Program-made: the position numbers and the translations under genes | The notes under the pieces: generated by a model | Databases searched by the model: none | The model's input: only the letters and a program-made list of their open reading frames with translations | What the model was told of the DNA's origin: nothing | DNA from: an uncultured SAR86 cluster bacterium | GTDB lineage: Bacteria; Pseudomonadota; Gammaproteobacteria; Magnimaribacterales; D2472 | Direction: 5' to 3' | DNA length: 64,000 nucleotides | Assembly (NCBI GenBank): GCA_902511575.1 | Contig: CABXFU010000007.1 | Span: 25,666 to 89,665 of the forward strand | Part shown: in pieces, positions 53,015 to 64,000 of the stretch | How the letters are laid out: each line of letters opens with the position of its first letter | How positions within the stretch are numbered: position 1 is the first letter of the stretch

Positions 53015-53532
53015 ATCAGTCACTTAGATTTTTGATAGTAATACTTCCAATCCTAGTTCTAGTTTTCTTTGCGAAGGTGCTTTTAGTTGATGAGGATATT
53101 AAATTTTCTAATTTCGAGTCCAAAAATTTTCCATCATTTGAGCTGAATGATTTGAATGGAGACCCAGTAAATACTGAGTCTTTAGATGGAATCAAACTTA
53201 TCAATGTATGGGCAAGTTGGTGTATCACCTGTCTTGTCGAACATCCTTTTTTAACTCAGTTGGCTGAGAAAAATATTCAAATTATCGGCTTAAATTATAA
53301 AGATTCAGATTCTAAGGCAAATGCTTGGCTTCAAAGACACGGCAACCCTTACTTGTTTTCAATATATGACCCGAGAGGTGACTTAGCATTTGATCTTGGG
53401 GTTACTGGTGCGCCTGAGTCATATCTAATTGTGAATAATCAAGTTGTAGGACATATCCAGGGTGAATTGAATCAAACCAAATGGGAAACGATTTTTCTTC
53501 CTTTAATCACAAAAGCTAAGCAAGGATCATGA
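53011..53532 (+). CDS. ccmG: thiol:disulfide interchange protein CcmG (DsbE)
   Basis: 173 residues: N-terminal anchor (about 7-25) and thioredoxin fold with active site Cys71-Ile-Thr-Cys74 in WASWCITCLVEHP. It keeps apocytochrome cysteines reduced. Cis-Pro region in GVTGAPESYL. Overlaps ccmF and ccmH by four bases each. Confidence 0.95.
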   Translation: MNQSLRFLIVILPILVLVFFAKVLLVDEDIKFSNFESKNFPSFELNDLNGDPVNTESLDGIKLINVWASWCITCLVEHPFLTQLAEKNIQIIGLNYKDSDSKANAWLQRHGNPYLFSIYDPRGDLAFDLGVTGAPESYLIVNNQVVGHIQGELNQTKWETIFLPLITKAKQGS

Positions 53533-53912
53533 TGATTAGAAAATGCCTCACGCTATTTTCTTTTTTTATCCTTTCCACTTATGCATATAATCAGATGGTA
53601 TATGAATTTGAAGATTCTATGCAGGAGAAAAGATTCTACTCATTGATTTCAGAGATCAGATGTCCAAAATGTACAAGTGGAAGCATCGCTAGTTCTGATG
53701 TACCGGTTTCTCGAGATTTAAAAAATAAGGTTTATGAATTAATTCTTGATGGCTCAACTGATACAGAAATTAAAAAATATGTCTCAGAAAGGTTTGGTAG
53801 TTTTTCAAATTATAGGCCCGCGCTAGAAGGCTCTAATTACTTTTTGTGGTTTGGACCATTTATATTCCTTGCCTTAATGTTAATAATATTTTTTATAAAG
53901 CGAAGAGTTTAA
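53529..53912 (+). CDS. ccmH: cytochrome c-type biogenesis protein CcmH
   Basis: 127 residues: an N-terminal signal/anchor, the redox motif Cys45-Pro-Lys-Cys48 in IRCPKCTSGSIASSDVPVSRDL, and a C-terminal membrane helix. The usual LRCxxCQ is changed to IRCPKCT, a mild divergence. It reduces or holds apocytochrome cysteines for CcmF. Ends with a TAATG overlap to the CcmI-like gene. Confidence 0.92.
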   Translation: MMIRKCLTLFSFFILSTYAYNQMVYEFEDSMQEKRFYSLISEIRCPKCTSGSIASSDVPVSRDLKNKVYELILDGSTDTEIKKYVSERFGSFSNYRPALEGSNYFLWFGPFIFLALMLIIFFIKRRV

Positions 53913-54700
53913 TGTTAATTATTATCGCTGTTTCAGTCATTTTATTATTACCTATAATTTCTTATCTCCTGCAACCACTGTCAAATCAAAAATCTATTGT
54001 ATTTTTGATTTCATTCTTAATTTTTGGAGGATTTATTTTAAATTTTCTCTCATCCAACTCTTTAATAGGCTCATGGGTTCAAGTTACACAATCAGAATCA
54101 ATTTATAAAACTATTTCAAGCAACAAAGAATTTGATAGCTCTTATATTGTGCAGTATTTAGAAAACACATCATCAGAAGATGATTCTTTTATGCTTGGAG
54201 TTCAAGTTTTTTATAAGGCTCTAGAAGTTCGATCATTTAATTCTGCAGAGAGCATTCTTAAGACCTTGAATTCACAGTTTATTTCAGAGGCTTTTCAAGT
54301 TCCAATCTTTAATCTATTGGCTGACTTGAGAGACGAAAAATACCCAGACCTTGCAAACTCATCACTTCTTATAAGCATCGAAAATCCTTCAAATTGTAGC
54401 TTGCAGTCGTTGCAATTTTTTGTGTCTATTCCTGGCGGACCTGAGGTAAATATAGCCACTAAAGAAATCATTTCCCCGGATATTAATCAACTTTTTAGAT
54501 TAGATAAAACAAATTCTTTGGTGAGAGGTTTTGATATTACTTCAGCTTTTTTGCAGCAAGAAATGATTAAGGTTGAAGCTCTAGCTCAATGCAATAACGC
54601 AGCTTTTCAAGCCTTCAAATCGCTTGATCTGAAGTACTCAAAAGATAATCAAGATGAGCTATTTTTTTATGCGAACGAATGGTTAAAAAAGGAACAATAG
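53912..54700 (+). CDS. CcmI-like cytochrome c biogenesis protein (divergent)
   Basis: 262 residues. Two N-terminal membrane helices (about 1-18 and 27-44) then a periplasmic domain with helical, weakly TPR-like content (SFMLGVQVFYKALEVRSFNSAESIL) and a C-terminal domain like the beta-sandwich of CcmI (NPSNCSLQSLQFFVSIPGGPEV). I chose ATG 53912 with the TAATG overlap over an earlier start at 53846. Position right after ccmH is where ccmI sits in other gammaproteobacteria, but the sequence is too diverged for a certain name. Confidence 0.65.
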   Translation: MLIIIAVSVILLLPIISYLLQPLSNQKSIVFLISFLIFGGFILNFLSSNSLIGSWVQVTQSESIYKTISSNKEFDSSYIVQYLENTSSEDDSFMLGVQVFYKALEVRSFNSAESILKTLNSQFISEAFQVPIFNLLADLRDEKYPDLANSSLLISIENPSNCSLQSLQFFVSIPGGPEVNIATKEIISPDINQLFRLDKTNSLVRGFDITSAFLQQEMIKVEALAQCNNAAFQAFKSLDLKYSKDNQDELFFYANEWLKKEQ

Positions 54701-54726
54701 TTTAAAATGGGTAAAGGATATATTTA

Positions 54727-56925
54727 ATGCAGCTCAAACACATTAAACTGGCTGGATTCAAAAGTTTCGTGGATCCCACGAGGATATCTTTCCCTACAAA
54801 TATGGTTGCAGTTGTCGGCCCAAATGGATGCGGTAAATCTAATGTTATTGATGCTGTTAGATGGGTTCTTGGAGAGTTATCTGCAAAGAACTTACGAGGG
54901 GAGTCCATGTCCGATGTTATTTTTAATGGTTCAGATTTAAGGAAGCCATCTGGTCAATGCAGCATTGAACTTTTATTTGACAATTCAATGGGCAAATTAG
55001 GTGGTGAGTTCGCTAAATATAATGAAATTTCAATAAAAAGAATGATGACCAGGGATGGACAGTCGCATTACTCAATGAATAACACACGATGCAGGCGTAA
55101 AGATGTTCAGGATATTTTTCTTGGTACCGGTCTTGGACCAAGAAGCTACGCCATTATTGAGCAGGGCATGGTATCAAAAATAGTAAGTGCAAAACCCGAG
55201 GAAATGAGGGTTTTTATAGAAGAAGCAGCCGGAATTTCAAAATACAAGGAAAGAAGAAAAGAAACAGAGCAAAGAATTAAAAAAACTAAAGAAAATTTAT
55301 CTAGAGTCAAAGATATTAGGGATGAAATTCAAAGGCTCATTAACCGCCTGCAAAACCAAGCCAAAGCAGCTGAAAAGTATAAAAAGCTTCAAGTTGAAGA
55401 AAAAGAACTCAAATTAAAAATTTCAATTTTAAATACTTTAAGCGCTAAAGCTAAAAAAGATTCCTTAAGTTCAAAAATTTCTCAGTTAAGCAACCAGGTT
55501 AGTGTTAAATCTGCAGAAGTGAATACTCATCAAGCATCTATCGATCAAATCAAAACAGAGCATGCTTCTGTCTTGTCTGCATTTGAAGTTGCTCAAAAGA
55601 ATTTTTATACCATTGGTTCAGAGATAGCTAGATATGAAACCAATCTTCAAAACATCAATAAGGCTATTCTCGGATACGAAGAAGGTTTATCTAGAGCAAA
55701 AGATCGCTATGCCGAAGCCCTAGATAATGAATCAAGCATAGAAAATCTAAGCCCAAAAGAAAAAGCAATGAAATTATTGGATGCTATTTCAGAGGGACTG
55801 AAAGATTTTGGTCCCAGCGCAGATTCTATTCGCAGCAAAGCAGCTGAGCTTAAAGATTTATTAACAAATATTCTGAAAATTACTTCAGCGCAATCTAAGA
55901 ATATAACTAATGAATATTTGCTTAGACAAAATGAAATTTCTGAGCAATTAGGCCAAGCAAAAGAAAATAAATTGAAGGCAGAAAATGATTTATCAGCACT
56001 GGTTGAAAAAAGCTCTACTGCAGAATCAGAATTAAATTCAATTCGCCAAAAACAATCTGTTGTTGATGCTTCTATTCAAGACGTTGAAAATAAAAAATCT
56101 ATTGCTGCTTTAGATCTTCGCTCTTTAGAAGAAAAACTCAATAATTTAAAACTTGATCTAAGAACATTTGAGGTGAATTTGGATAATGCTTCAGAGACAT
56201 TAAAAAAAGCTGGAATTTCAATTGCTGATCTTAATCTTGGAGATTATGAAGCAATGGATCTTTCGGATCTAGAATCATCATTGGCATCAACTCAGTCTTC
56301 TATTATTTCCTTAGGAGCTATTAACTTGGCAGCCCCAGATGAGATTGCTGAGGAATCCAAGCGCATAGATGAACTTGACTCTCAGTTGGAGGATTTAAAT
56401 GAAGCCTTGGATAAACTACAAAGCGCTATTAAAAAAATAGATGTTGAATCTAAGATGAAGTTTGATGAAAGTTTTAATGCTGTAAATTCCAAAATACAGG
56501 AGATTTTTCCTAAACTATTTGGTGGAGGTAAAGCTGCTCTTCAACTAATAGATGGAGATTCTTTTAATTCGGGAATCACACTAGCTGCTCAACCACCTGG
56601 TAAAAAAAATGCGACCATCTCGCAACTTTCTGGCGGAGAAAAAGCCATGACCGCGCTTTCCTTGGTATTTGCATTATTTGAACTAAACCCAGCTCCATTC
56701 TGTATGTTAGATGAGGTTGATGCACCTTTAGATGATATAAATGCTACAAGGTTTGTAGCTATGGTTGAAGAAATGTCTGATAGAGTCCAGTTTATATTTA
56801 TTACCCATAATAAAATCTCCATGGAAAAAAGCGATCATTTGATGGGAGTCACCATGCAGGAGGCAGGAGTTTCTCGTGTGGTTTCAGTTGACGTGAAAGA
56901 AGCGCTTAAGTTAGCTGCTTCATAG
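54727..56925 (+). CDS. smc: chromosome segregation protein SMC, short form without visible hinge
   Basis: 732 residues against 1150-1190 in ordinary bacterial SMC. N-terminal ATPase part: FKSFVDPTRISFP, Walker A GPNGCGKS (31-38), SDVIFNGSDLRKP and EQGMVSKIVSAKPEE. C-terminal ATPase part: FGGGKAALQL, signature LSGGEKAM near 634 and Walker B MLDEVDAPLDD near 660. The coiled coils are short (about 165-335 and 385-600), joined by SIENLSPKEKAMKLLDAIS, which does not resemble a hinge. One uninterrupted frame, so not a sequencing break. The smc-zipA-ligA order supports the identity. Confidence 0.85.
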   Translation: MQLKHIKLAGFKSFVDPTRISFPTNMVAVVGPNGCGKSNVIDAVRWVLGELSAKNLRGESMSDVIFNGSDLRKPSGQCSIELLFDNSMGKLGGEFAKYNEISIKRMMTRDGQSHYSMNNTRCRRKDVQDIFLGTGLGPRSYAIIEQGMVSKIVSAKPEEMRVFIEEAAGISKYKERRKETEQRIKKTKENLSRVKDIRDEIQRLINRLQNQAKAAEKYKKLQVEEKELKLKISILNTLSAKAKKDSLSSKISQLSNQVSVKSAEVNTHQASIDQIKTEHASVLSAFEVAQKNFYTIGSEIARYETNLQNINKAILGYEEGLSRAKDRYAEALDNESSIENLSPKEKAMKLLDAISEGLKDFGPSADSIRSKAAELKDLLTNILKITSAQSKNITNEYLLRQNEISEQLGQAKENKLKAENDLSALVEKSSTAESELNSIRQKQSVVDASIQDVENKKSIAALDLRSLEEKLNNLKLDLRTFEVNLDNASETLKKAGISIADLNLGDYEAMDLSDLESSLASTQSSIISLGAINLAAPDEIAEESKRIDELDSQLEDLNEALDKLQSAIKKIDVESKMKFDESFNAVNSKIQEIFPKLFGGGKAALQLIDGDSFNSGITLAAQPPGKKNATISQLSGGEKAMTALSLVFALFELNPAPFCMLDEVDAPLDDINATRFVAMVEEMSDRVQFIFITHNKISMEKSDHLMGVTMQEAGVSRVVSVDVKEALKLAAS

Positions 56926-56926
56926 G

Positions 56927-60280
<3,354 letters not shown>

Positions 60281-60282
60281 GA

Positions 60283-63123
60283 CTAAACCTCCTTTAAAGT
60301 TAAGCCTTGTGAAGATGCCTCTTCTCTATATGACTCTCCTGCAAGAATAGATTTGTTAGAATCCCCGGTAAGATATTTTTTACTTACTCTGATCAAATCT
60401 TCAATTGAGCAATTAATAACTCGTTGTCTCATTTCTAGTCGTTCTTTGGTTGAGATATTCTCTAGATTAAAATTAAAGTCATTTTTTGCTTCACCAACAG
60501 GTGAAAGAGGCTTATCAATAGATGATACAACTCCCAGAATTGCTTCTTCAAGATGTTGATTGGTAATCGATGTTTTCGACCATTCGACAGCTTCCTTAAA
60601 TGCAACAAAGGTTTCTGTGCACTTTGGATCTCTGTAAGAAAAGAATTTGAAAGTATTGGTTGAAGTATCATTTATTGCACCTGCTCCATATGCCCCACCT
60701 TTTTCACGAATTGCTGTGTGCAGAAAGCCATTCCTTAAGACAGTTGCCAAAACAGAAAGTGCAGGTGCATCAGGATGTTCTCTTGGTACTCCTTGAAATG
60801 CTTCAGCGCAATAACATACTTGTGATCCTGTAATCCATCCTATCTGCTCAGTTGCTGGTTTTGTAAGAGATTGCTCAGCTTTGGATTGAATATTTGTAAA
60901 TTCCATAGATTTTTCTTGTAGAGCATTTGGAGAGCATGCTGTAAAAACCTTGTACGGATTGTGAAAAACTTTTGAATGAATGCTTTTTAAGGTATCAATT
61001 AATTCATTCGCATCAGTAATCTCTTTGATTTTTGAGATAGCTGCTTTGGACTGATTCAGCATTCGCAGCCCAGACATTTGAAATGCTGTTGCTGAAAATG
61101 TATTTAAGCTACTTGCAGCTGAATTCATGGCTAAAAAATGACCATTTTGATTCAATGATTCTTCATTTCGAGCAATGAAAATATTAAATAAATCCAAGAT
61201 TCTGTTTTTTTCATCAAACCTCGCATTTTCTAGGGTATTGAAGACAAGTTTTTCCATTGCATCGAAATTATCTTCTAAAGATTTAGAAGAAATGCTTAAG
61301 AAAAGTTTTCCAGGCTCATCCTGACTATTCGTATGCAGTTTAAAGGTAGCATTAATACCACCGGTAATGCTTGATTGAAGAGCTTGAACTTCTTCATAGG
61401 AGCTTTTACGAAGACCGACTTCAGTGAGAATAAAAGTATATAAAGATGAAAATAATAATTCTTGAGATGAAAGATTTTTGCATGGAAATAAAAAATCAGA
61501 GTACATCAGACCGTTAGTTCCAACCTCGTAAACCGATCTATTATTTTTTAGAAAGGAAGCAGATGCATACTCTCGCTTCAAGGGTATATCTTGTATAGTA
61601 ACTTTAGGTAAGATTTCGACATCATCAACAGCTTCCTGTCTAGCTTTCAATGCTTCGGCAAGATCATTGATTTCTTCTATATCTCTATCAGTCAAAACTT
61701 CCTCTTTACTTTTAAGTGTTGATGCGAAGAAATTTTCTAAGTTCTCATTAAATTTTGGATCCGGTTTCAATTCATAGTTAAGTCTATGTTGATTCTTTAT
61801 TAAGCTGGTTGATATCAATTCCTCTAAGTAACCTTTTTGGGATATTAAAGTTTTTAGTTTTGTAAAGTTTGCGTCTAAATCTAACATTGAAATAGGATCG
61901 TCATGATGTATACATGCATTCATACATCCAAGCATTAATTGCAATCCATACGGCATTCCTCCTCCAGATACCTCTCTTTGGCCAATCTCTAATTGGTGAA
62001 GAGAGGAGTTGATTAAATCTTGGGGTACGCCATCTTTTACAAGTTTCTGAAGTGTGCTTAAAATTAATTCTTCAACTTCAATCGCCTTATCTGGTCCAAC
62101 TCCTTCCAAGCCAGCCATAAATACAATTTCTTTATTACTAGGCTCAATTCCCAAGAATGGAGAGGGAGATTTTCCTATCTTTGAAAGCTCTAAAGCCTTT
62201 CTAAGGGGCGATGCAGAGTTATCAAGCAAAATATTTGATAGAAAATAGTTTTCTAATAAATTCAGAGGATCATGACTATTGCCAAGTAACCAGCTGATAA
62301 CGACATGATGATTTGATTCATCGCCTGGAAGTGGTTGATAGGTACCACTGGCCTGCACTGGACTGGTAAATATTTTTGCAGGATTGATTGTGAGTTGCTC
62401 TGAGGCAGGCGTAAATTTTTGGAAGACATTTTCTTCTAGATGATCGTGGATTTCATCTATGGGTACATTACCAAAAGTAAAAAAAGTAGCATTGCTTGGA
62501 TGATAGTGTTTTTGATGGAAGGCTACTAAATCTGCATGCGTTAAATCAATAATTTTTTCAGGATCACCGCCACTATTATGATGATATGTAGTTTCTTCAA
62601 AAAGATATTTAGACATTCCATGCCATAGTTGATCTGTTGGAGAACTCATTGCTCCCTTCATTTCATTAAACACAACCCCTTTAATTTCTAATTTATTTTC
62701 ATTATCAATTTCTAGTCGATGACCTTCTTGAGAAAAATCAAGCGGATCTAGTCTTGGAAAGAAAGCTGAATCAACATAAACATCTAATAAATTATTAAAG
62801 TCTTTATTATTTTGAGTTGCAAAGGGATAGGCAGTCCAGTCACTTGAGGTAAATGCATTCATAAATGAATTAAGTGATCGCCTAATCATCATAAAAAATG
62901 GATCTCGTACTGGATATTTCTTCGAGCCGCATAGGGATGTGTGTTCTAAGATGTGAGCCACGCCTGTAGAATCTTCTGGTATGGTTCGAAAAGCAACCAT
63001 GAAAACTTTTTCATCATTGTCAGCATCTAGATGGATATGTTGAGTGTTAAATTTTGAATGCTTGTAAACTTGTGCATTTACATCCAATAATTCAATTTTT
63101 TTAGATTCTTTTAGCTCAAACAT
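60283..63123 (-). CDS. M16C metalloprotease, presequence protease (PreP)-like
   Basis: 946-residue zinc protease of the insulinase superfamily, PreP/falcilysin type. Inverted zinc motif HILEH (His57, Glu60, His61) in GVAHILEHTSLCGSKKYPVRDPF, third ligand Glu in GVVFNEMKGAMSSP near 155. The C-terminal half has the R/Y pair region IREKGGAYGAGA. It degrades small peptides, probably periplasmic or cytoplasmic; no signal peptide. Single gene, convergent with the ligA operon. Confidence 0.92.
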   Translation of the reverse strand: MFELKESKKIELLDVNAQVYKHSKFNTQHIHLDADNDEKVFMVAFRTIPEDSTGVAHILEHTSLCGSKKYPVRDPFFMMIRRSLNSFMNAFTSSDWTAYPFATQNNKDFNNLLDVYVDSAFFPRLDPLDFSQEGHRLEIDNENKLEIKGVVFNEMKGAMSSPTDQLWHGMSKYLFEETTYHHNSGGDPEKIIDLTHADLVAFHQKHYHPSNATFFTFGNVPIDEIHDHLEENVFQKFTPASEQLTINPAKIFTSPVQASGTYQPLPGDESNHHVVISWLLGNSHDPLNLLENYFLSNILLDNSASPLRKALELSKIGKSPSPFLGIEPSNKEIVFMAGLEGVGPDKAIEVEELILSTLQKLVKDGVPQDLINSSLHQLEIGQREVSGGGMPYGLQLMLGCMNACIHHDDPISMLDLDANFTKLKTLISQKGYLEELISTSLIKNQHRLNYELKPDPKFNENLENFFASTLKSKEEVLTDRDIEEINDLAEALKARQEAVDDVEILPKVTIQDIPLKREYASASFLKNNRSVYEVGTNGLMYSDFLFPCKNLSSQELLFSSLYTFILTEVGLRKSSYEEVQALQSSITGGINATFKLHTNSQDEPGKLFLSISSKSLEDNFDAMEKLVFNTLENARFDEKNRILDLFNIFIARNEESLNQNGHFLAMNSAASSLNTFSATAFQMSGLRMLNQSKAAISKIKEITDANELIDTLKSIHSKVFHNPYKVFTACSPNALQEKSMEFTNIQSKAEQSLTKPATEQIGWITGSQVCYCAEAFQGVPREHPDAPALSVLATVLRNGFLHTAIREKGGAYGAGAINDTSTNTFKFFSYRDPKCTETFVAFKEAVEWSKTSITNQHLEEAILGVVSSIDKPLSPVGEAKNDFNFNLENISTKERLEMRQRVINCSIEDLIRVSKKYLTGDSNKSILAGESYREEASSQGLTLKEV

Positions 63124-63183
63124 GGTTTATTAAATAAATAAATGCATTATATTAGTCATATTATTGATAGATTACTATTACCT

Positions 63184-63698
63184 ATGACACTTAAAAGAAA
63201 CTTTTAATTTTCACTGTTATAACTTTTTTAGCAGCTTGCACCTCTACACCATTTACAGAGTTAAACAGTCGAGATAATTTTCAACTGGAAGAAGAAACAA
63301 GTTTTAAAATCCAATTGAATAAAGACCTTTTACCTGTTGAGATGGACCCAATTTTAATTGAAAATCTTGGAGATGCCGCAAAGGAATATCTGAAAGGAGT
63401 AGGGCATCAATTTTCCCAAGATGCGTCCATCACAATAGATGTGAGTGTTACGACAAAAGAAAAAATTAAATATGATGATTTCCGTTTTTATGGCTATCCA
63501 ATGTATAGAAGCTATCTTTATGAACCAGATAGAATTAACACTGTTCCAGAATTTTTTCTACGAATATCTGTAAGGGATGAAGAATCAGACAAAACTCTAT
63601 GGACTGGGCTTACCAAATGGCGAAAAGGTTCAAGCTACGCCCCAACTGATATACCTTCTGCAGAGATGTTGGTAGAAAATCTGCTAGTTAATCTTTAA
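63184..63698 (+). pseudogene. DUF4136-like lipoprotein with apparent frameshift in its start
   Basis: The frame from 63195 to the stop at 63698 encodes a signal peptide KKLLIFTVITFLAAC with lipobox LAAC and a domain resembling DUF4136 (DASITIDVSVTTKEK ... FFLRISVRDEESDKTLWTGLTKWR). It has no ATG, GTG or TTG before the signal peptide. ATG at 63184 reads MTLKRNF and stops. One extra A in the run at 63193-63196 would give MTLKKKLLIF, a normal start. So either a one-base sequence error or a recent mutation. It overlaps the convergent gene by 11 bases. If the sequence is right, the gene may use ATT 63207 or be inactive. Confidence 0.6.
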
Positions 63699-64000
63699 AT
63701 CTAAGTGGCTCAACAGCCAAAGCTATCCCAGAGGATATAGGGCTTGGTGAGTTATTAATTAGAGATGCCACATACTCTCCCAGTATAGGCCCCAAACTAA
63801 AGCCTCGTGAGCCAAGACCACCAATTGCATAAATATTTTCTTCAATCTTCCCTGCTAGCGGCAATCTGTCTTTGCTGCCCACTCTATAATTAGCTTTCAT
63901 CACCATACTGTCTAAACCCTCAAGAGTAATATCAAAGTTTTTATTTGTTCTCTTTATAAGCTCATGTCCGGCTTCCAAACAAACATCCATATTTTCAAAT
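63688..64000 (-). CDS. FAD-dependent oxidoreductase, MnmC C-terminal-like (cut off by window end)
   Basis: The frame is open to the window edge, so the N-terminal part lies outside. The visible 103 residues end with YRVGSKDRLPLAGKI, IYAIGGLGSRGFSLGPILGEYVA and ALAVEPLRFKD, which resemble the C-terminal oxidoreductase domain of MnmC (tRNA cmnm5s2U34 modification). A related D-amino acid oxidase-type enzyme is also possible because only the end is seen. It is convergent with the lipoprotein gene. Confidence 0.75.
   Translation of the reverse strand, partial: FENMDVCLEAGHELIKRTNKNFDITLEGLDSMVMKANYRVGSKDRLPLAGKIEENIYAIGGLGSRGFSLGPILGEYVASLINNSPSPISSGIALAVEPLRFKD

Noticed and set aside
54727..56925. 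SMC shortened by frameshift or truncation
   Set aside because: The frame is continuous, both ATPase halves are present, and the gene ends one base before zipA.

Overview
This window looks like a piece of a small, AT-rich marine gammaproteobacterial genome, and a SAR86-type relative is my best guess. The reasons are the smc-zipA-ligA gene order with a ZipA protein, a complete System I cytochrome c maturation operon, very tight packing with many ATGA or TAATG start/stop overlaps, and a SAM-II type riboswitch of the kind first known from ocean DNA. The taxonomic name is inference; no rRNA is present. No stretch over 300 bases lacks a gene; the longest gap (46459-46738, 280 bases) holds the riboswitch.

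Layout. 1-5.6 kb: end of a dienelactone hydrolase, alaS, lysC and a dihydroorotase, then tRNA-Ser(GCT). 5.8-9.2 kb: a small island of unrecognised genes beside the tRNA. Two proteins share a C-terminal domain, two share an N-terminal domain, and one is built of 20-residue repeats. 9.3-19.1 kb: mixed housekeeping and accessory genes (GNAT, Pif1-type helicase, AGCS symporter, PYROXD2-like oxidoreductase, duplicated-domain lipoprotein, hflX, thioesterase, SDR, TM2 protein, YcbL-like hydrolase).

19.2-42.35 kb: an uninterrupted plus-strand catabolic cluster, the main feature of the window. Its proteins match the bacterial steroid-ring degradation pathway: HsaC (meta-cleavage dioxygenase), HsaD-like hydrolase, HsaE/HsaF/HsaG (dienoate to pyruvate and propionyl-CoA), and the C/D-ring set FadD3, FadE31/FadE32-like pair, FadA6, IpdF, IpdC, EchA20 and IpdA/IpdB. 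It also carries a P450, a luciferase-like flavoprotein, two Lrp/AsnC regulators, an MFS transporter and a KshA-like Rieske oxygenase split into two polypeptides. The 3-HSA hydroxylase (HsaAB), ketosteroid dehydrogenase and side-chain enzymes are not here.

42.4-48.6 kb: serine hydrolase, tRNA-Arg(CCT), antibiotic-monooxygenase-fold protein, thrS, a cupin, and metY behind the SAM-II riboswitch. 48.6-54.7 kb: ccmABCDEFGH plus a CcmI-like gene, including a 58-residue ccmD. 54.7-60.3 kb: a short SMC with no visible hinge, zipA, ligA with an insertion in its zinc finger, and a lytic-transglycosylase-like lipoprotein. 60.3-64 kb: an M16C metalloprotease, a lipoprotein whose start appears frameshifted, and the end of an MnmC-like oxidoreductase.

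All functional names rest on motif reading and remembered family sequences, not on a search.
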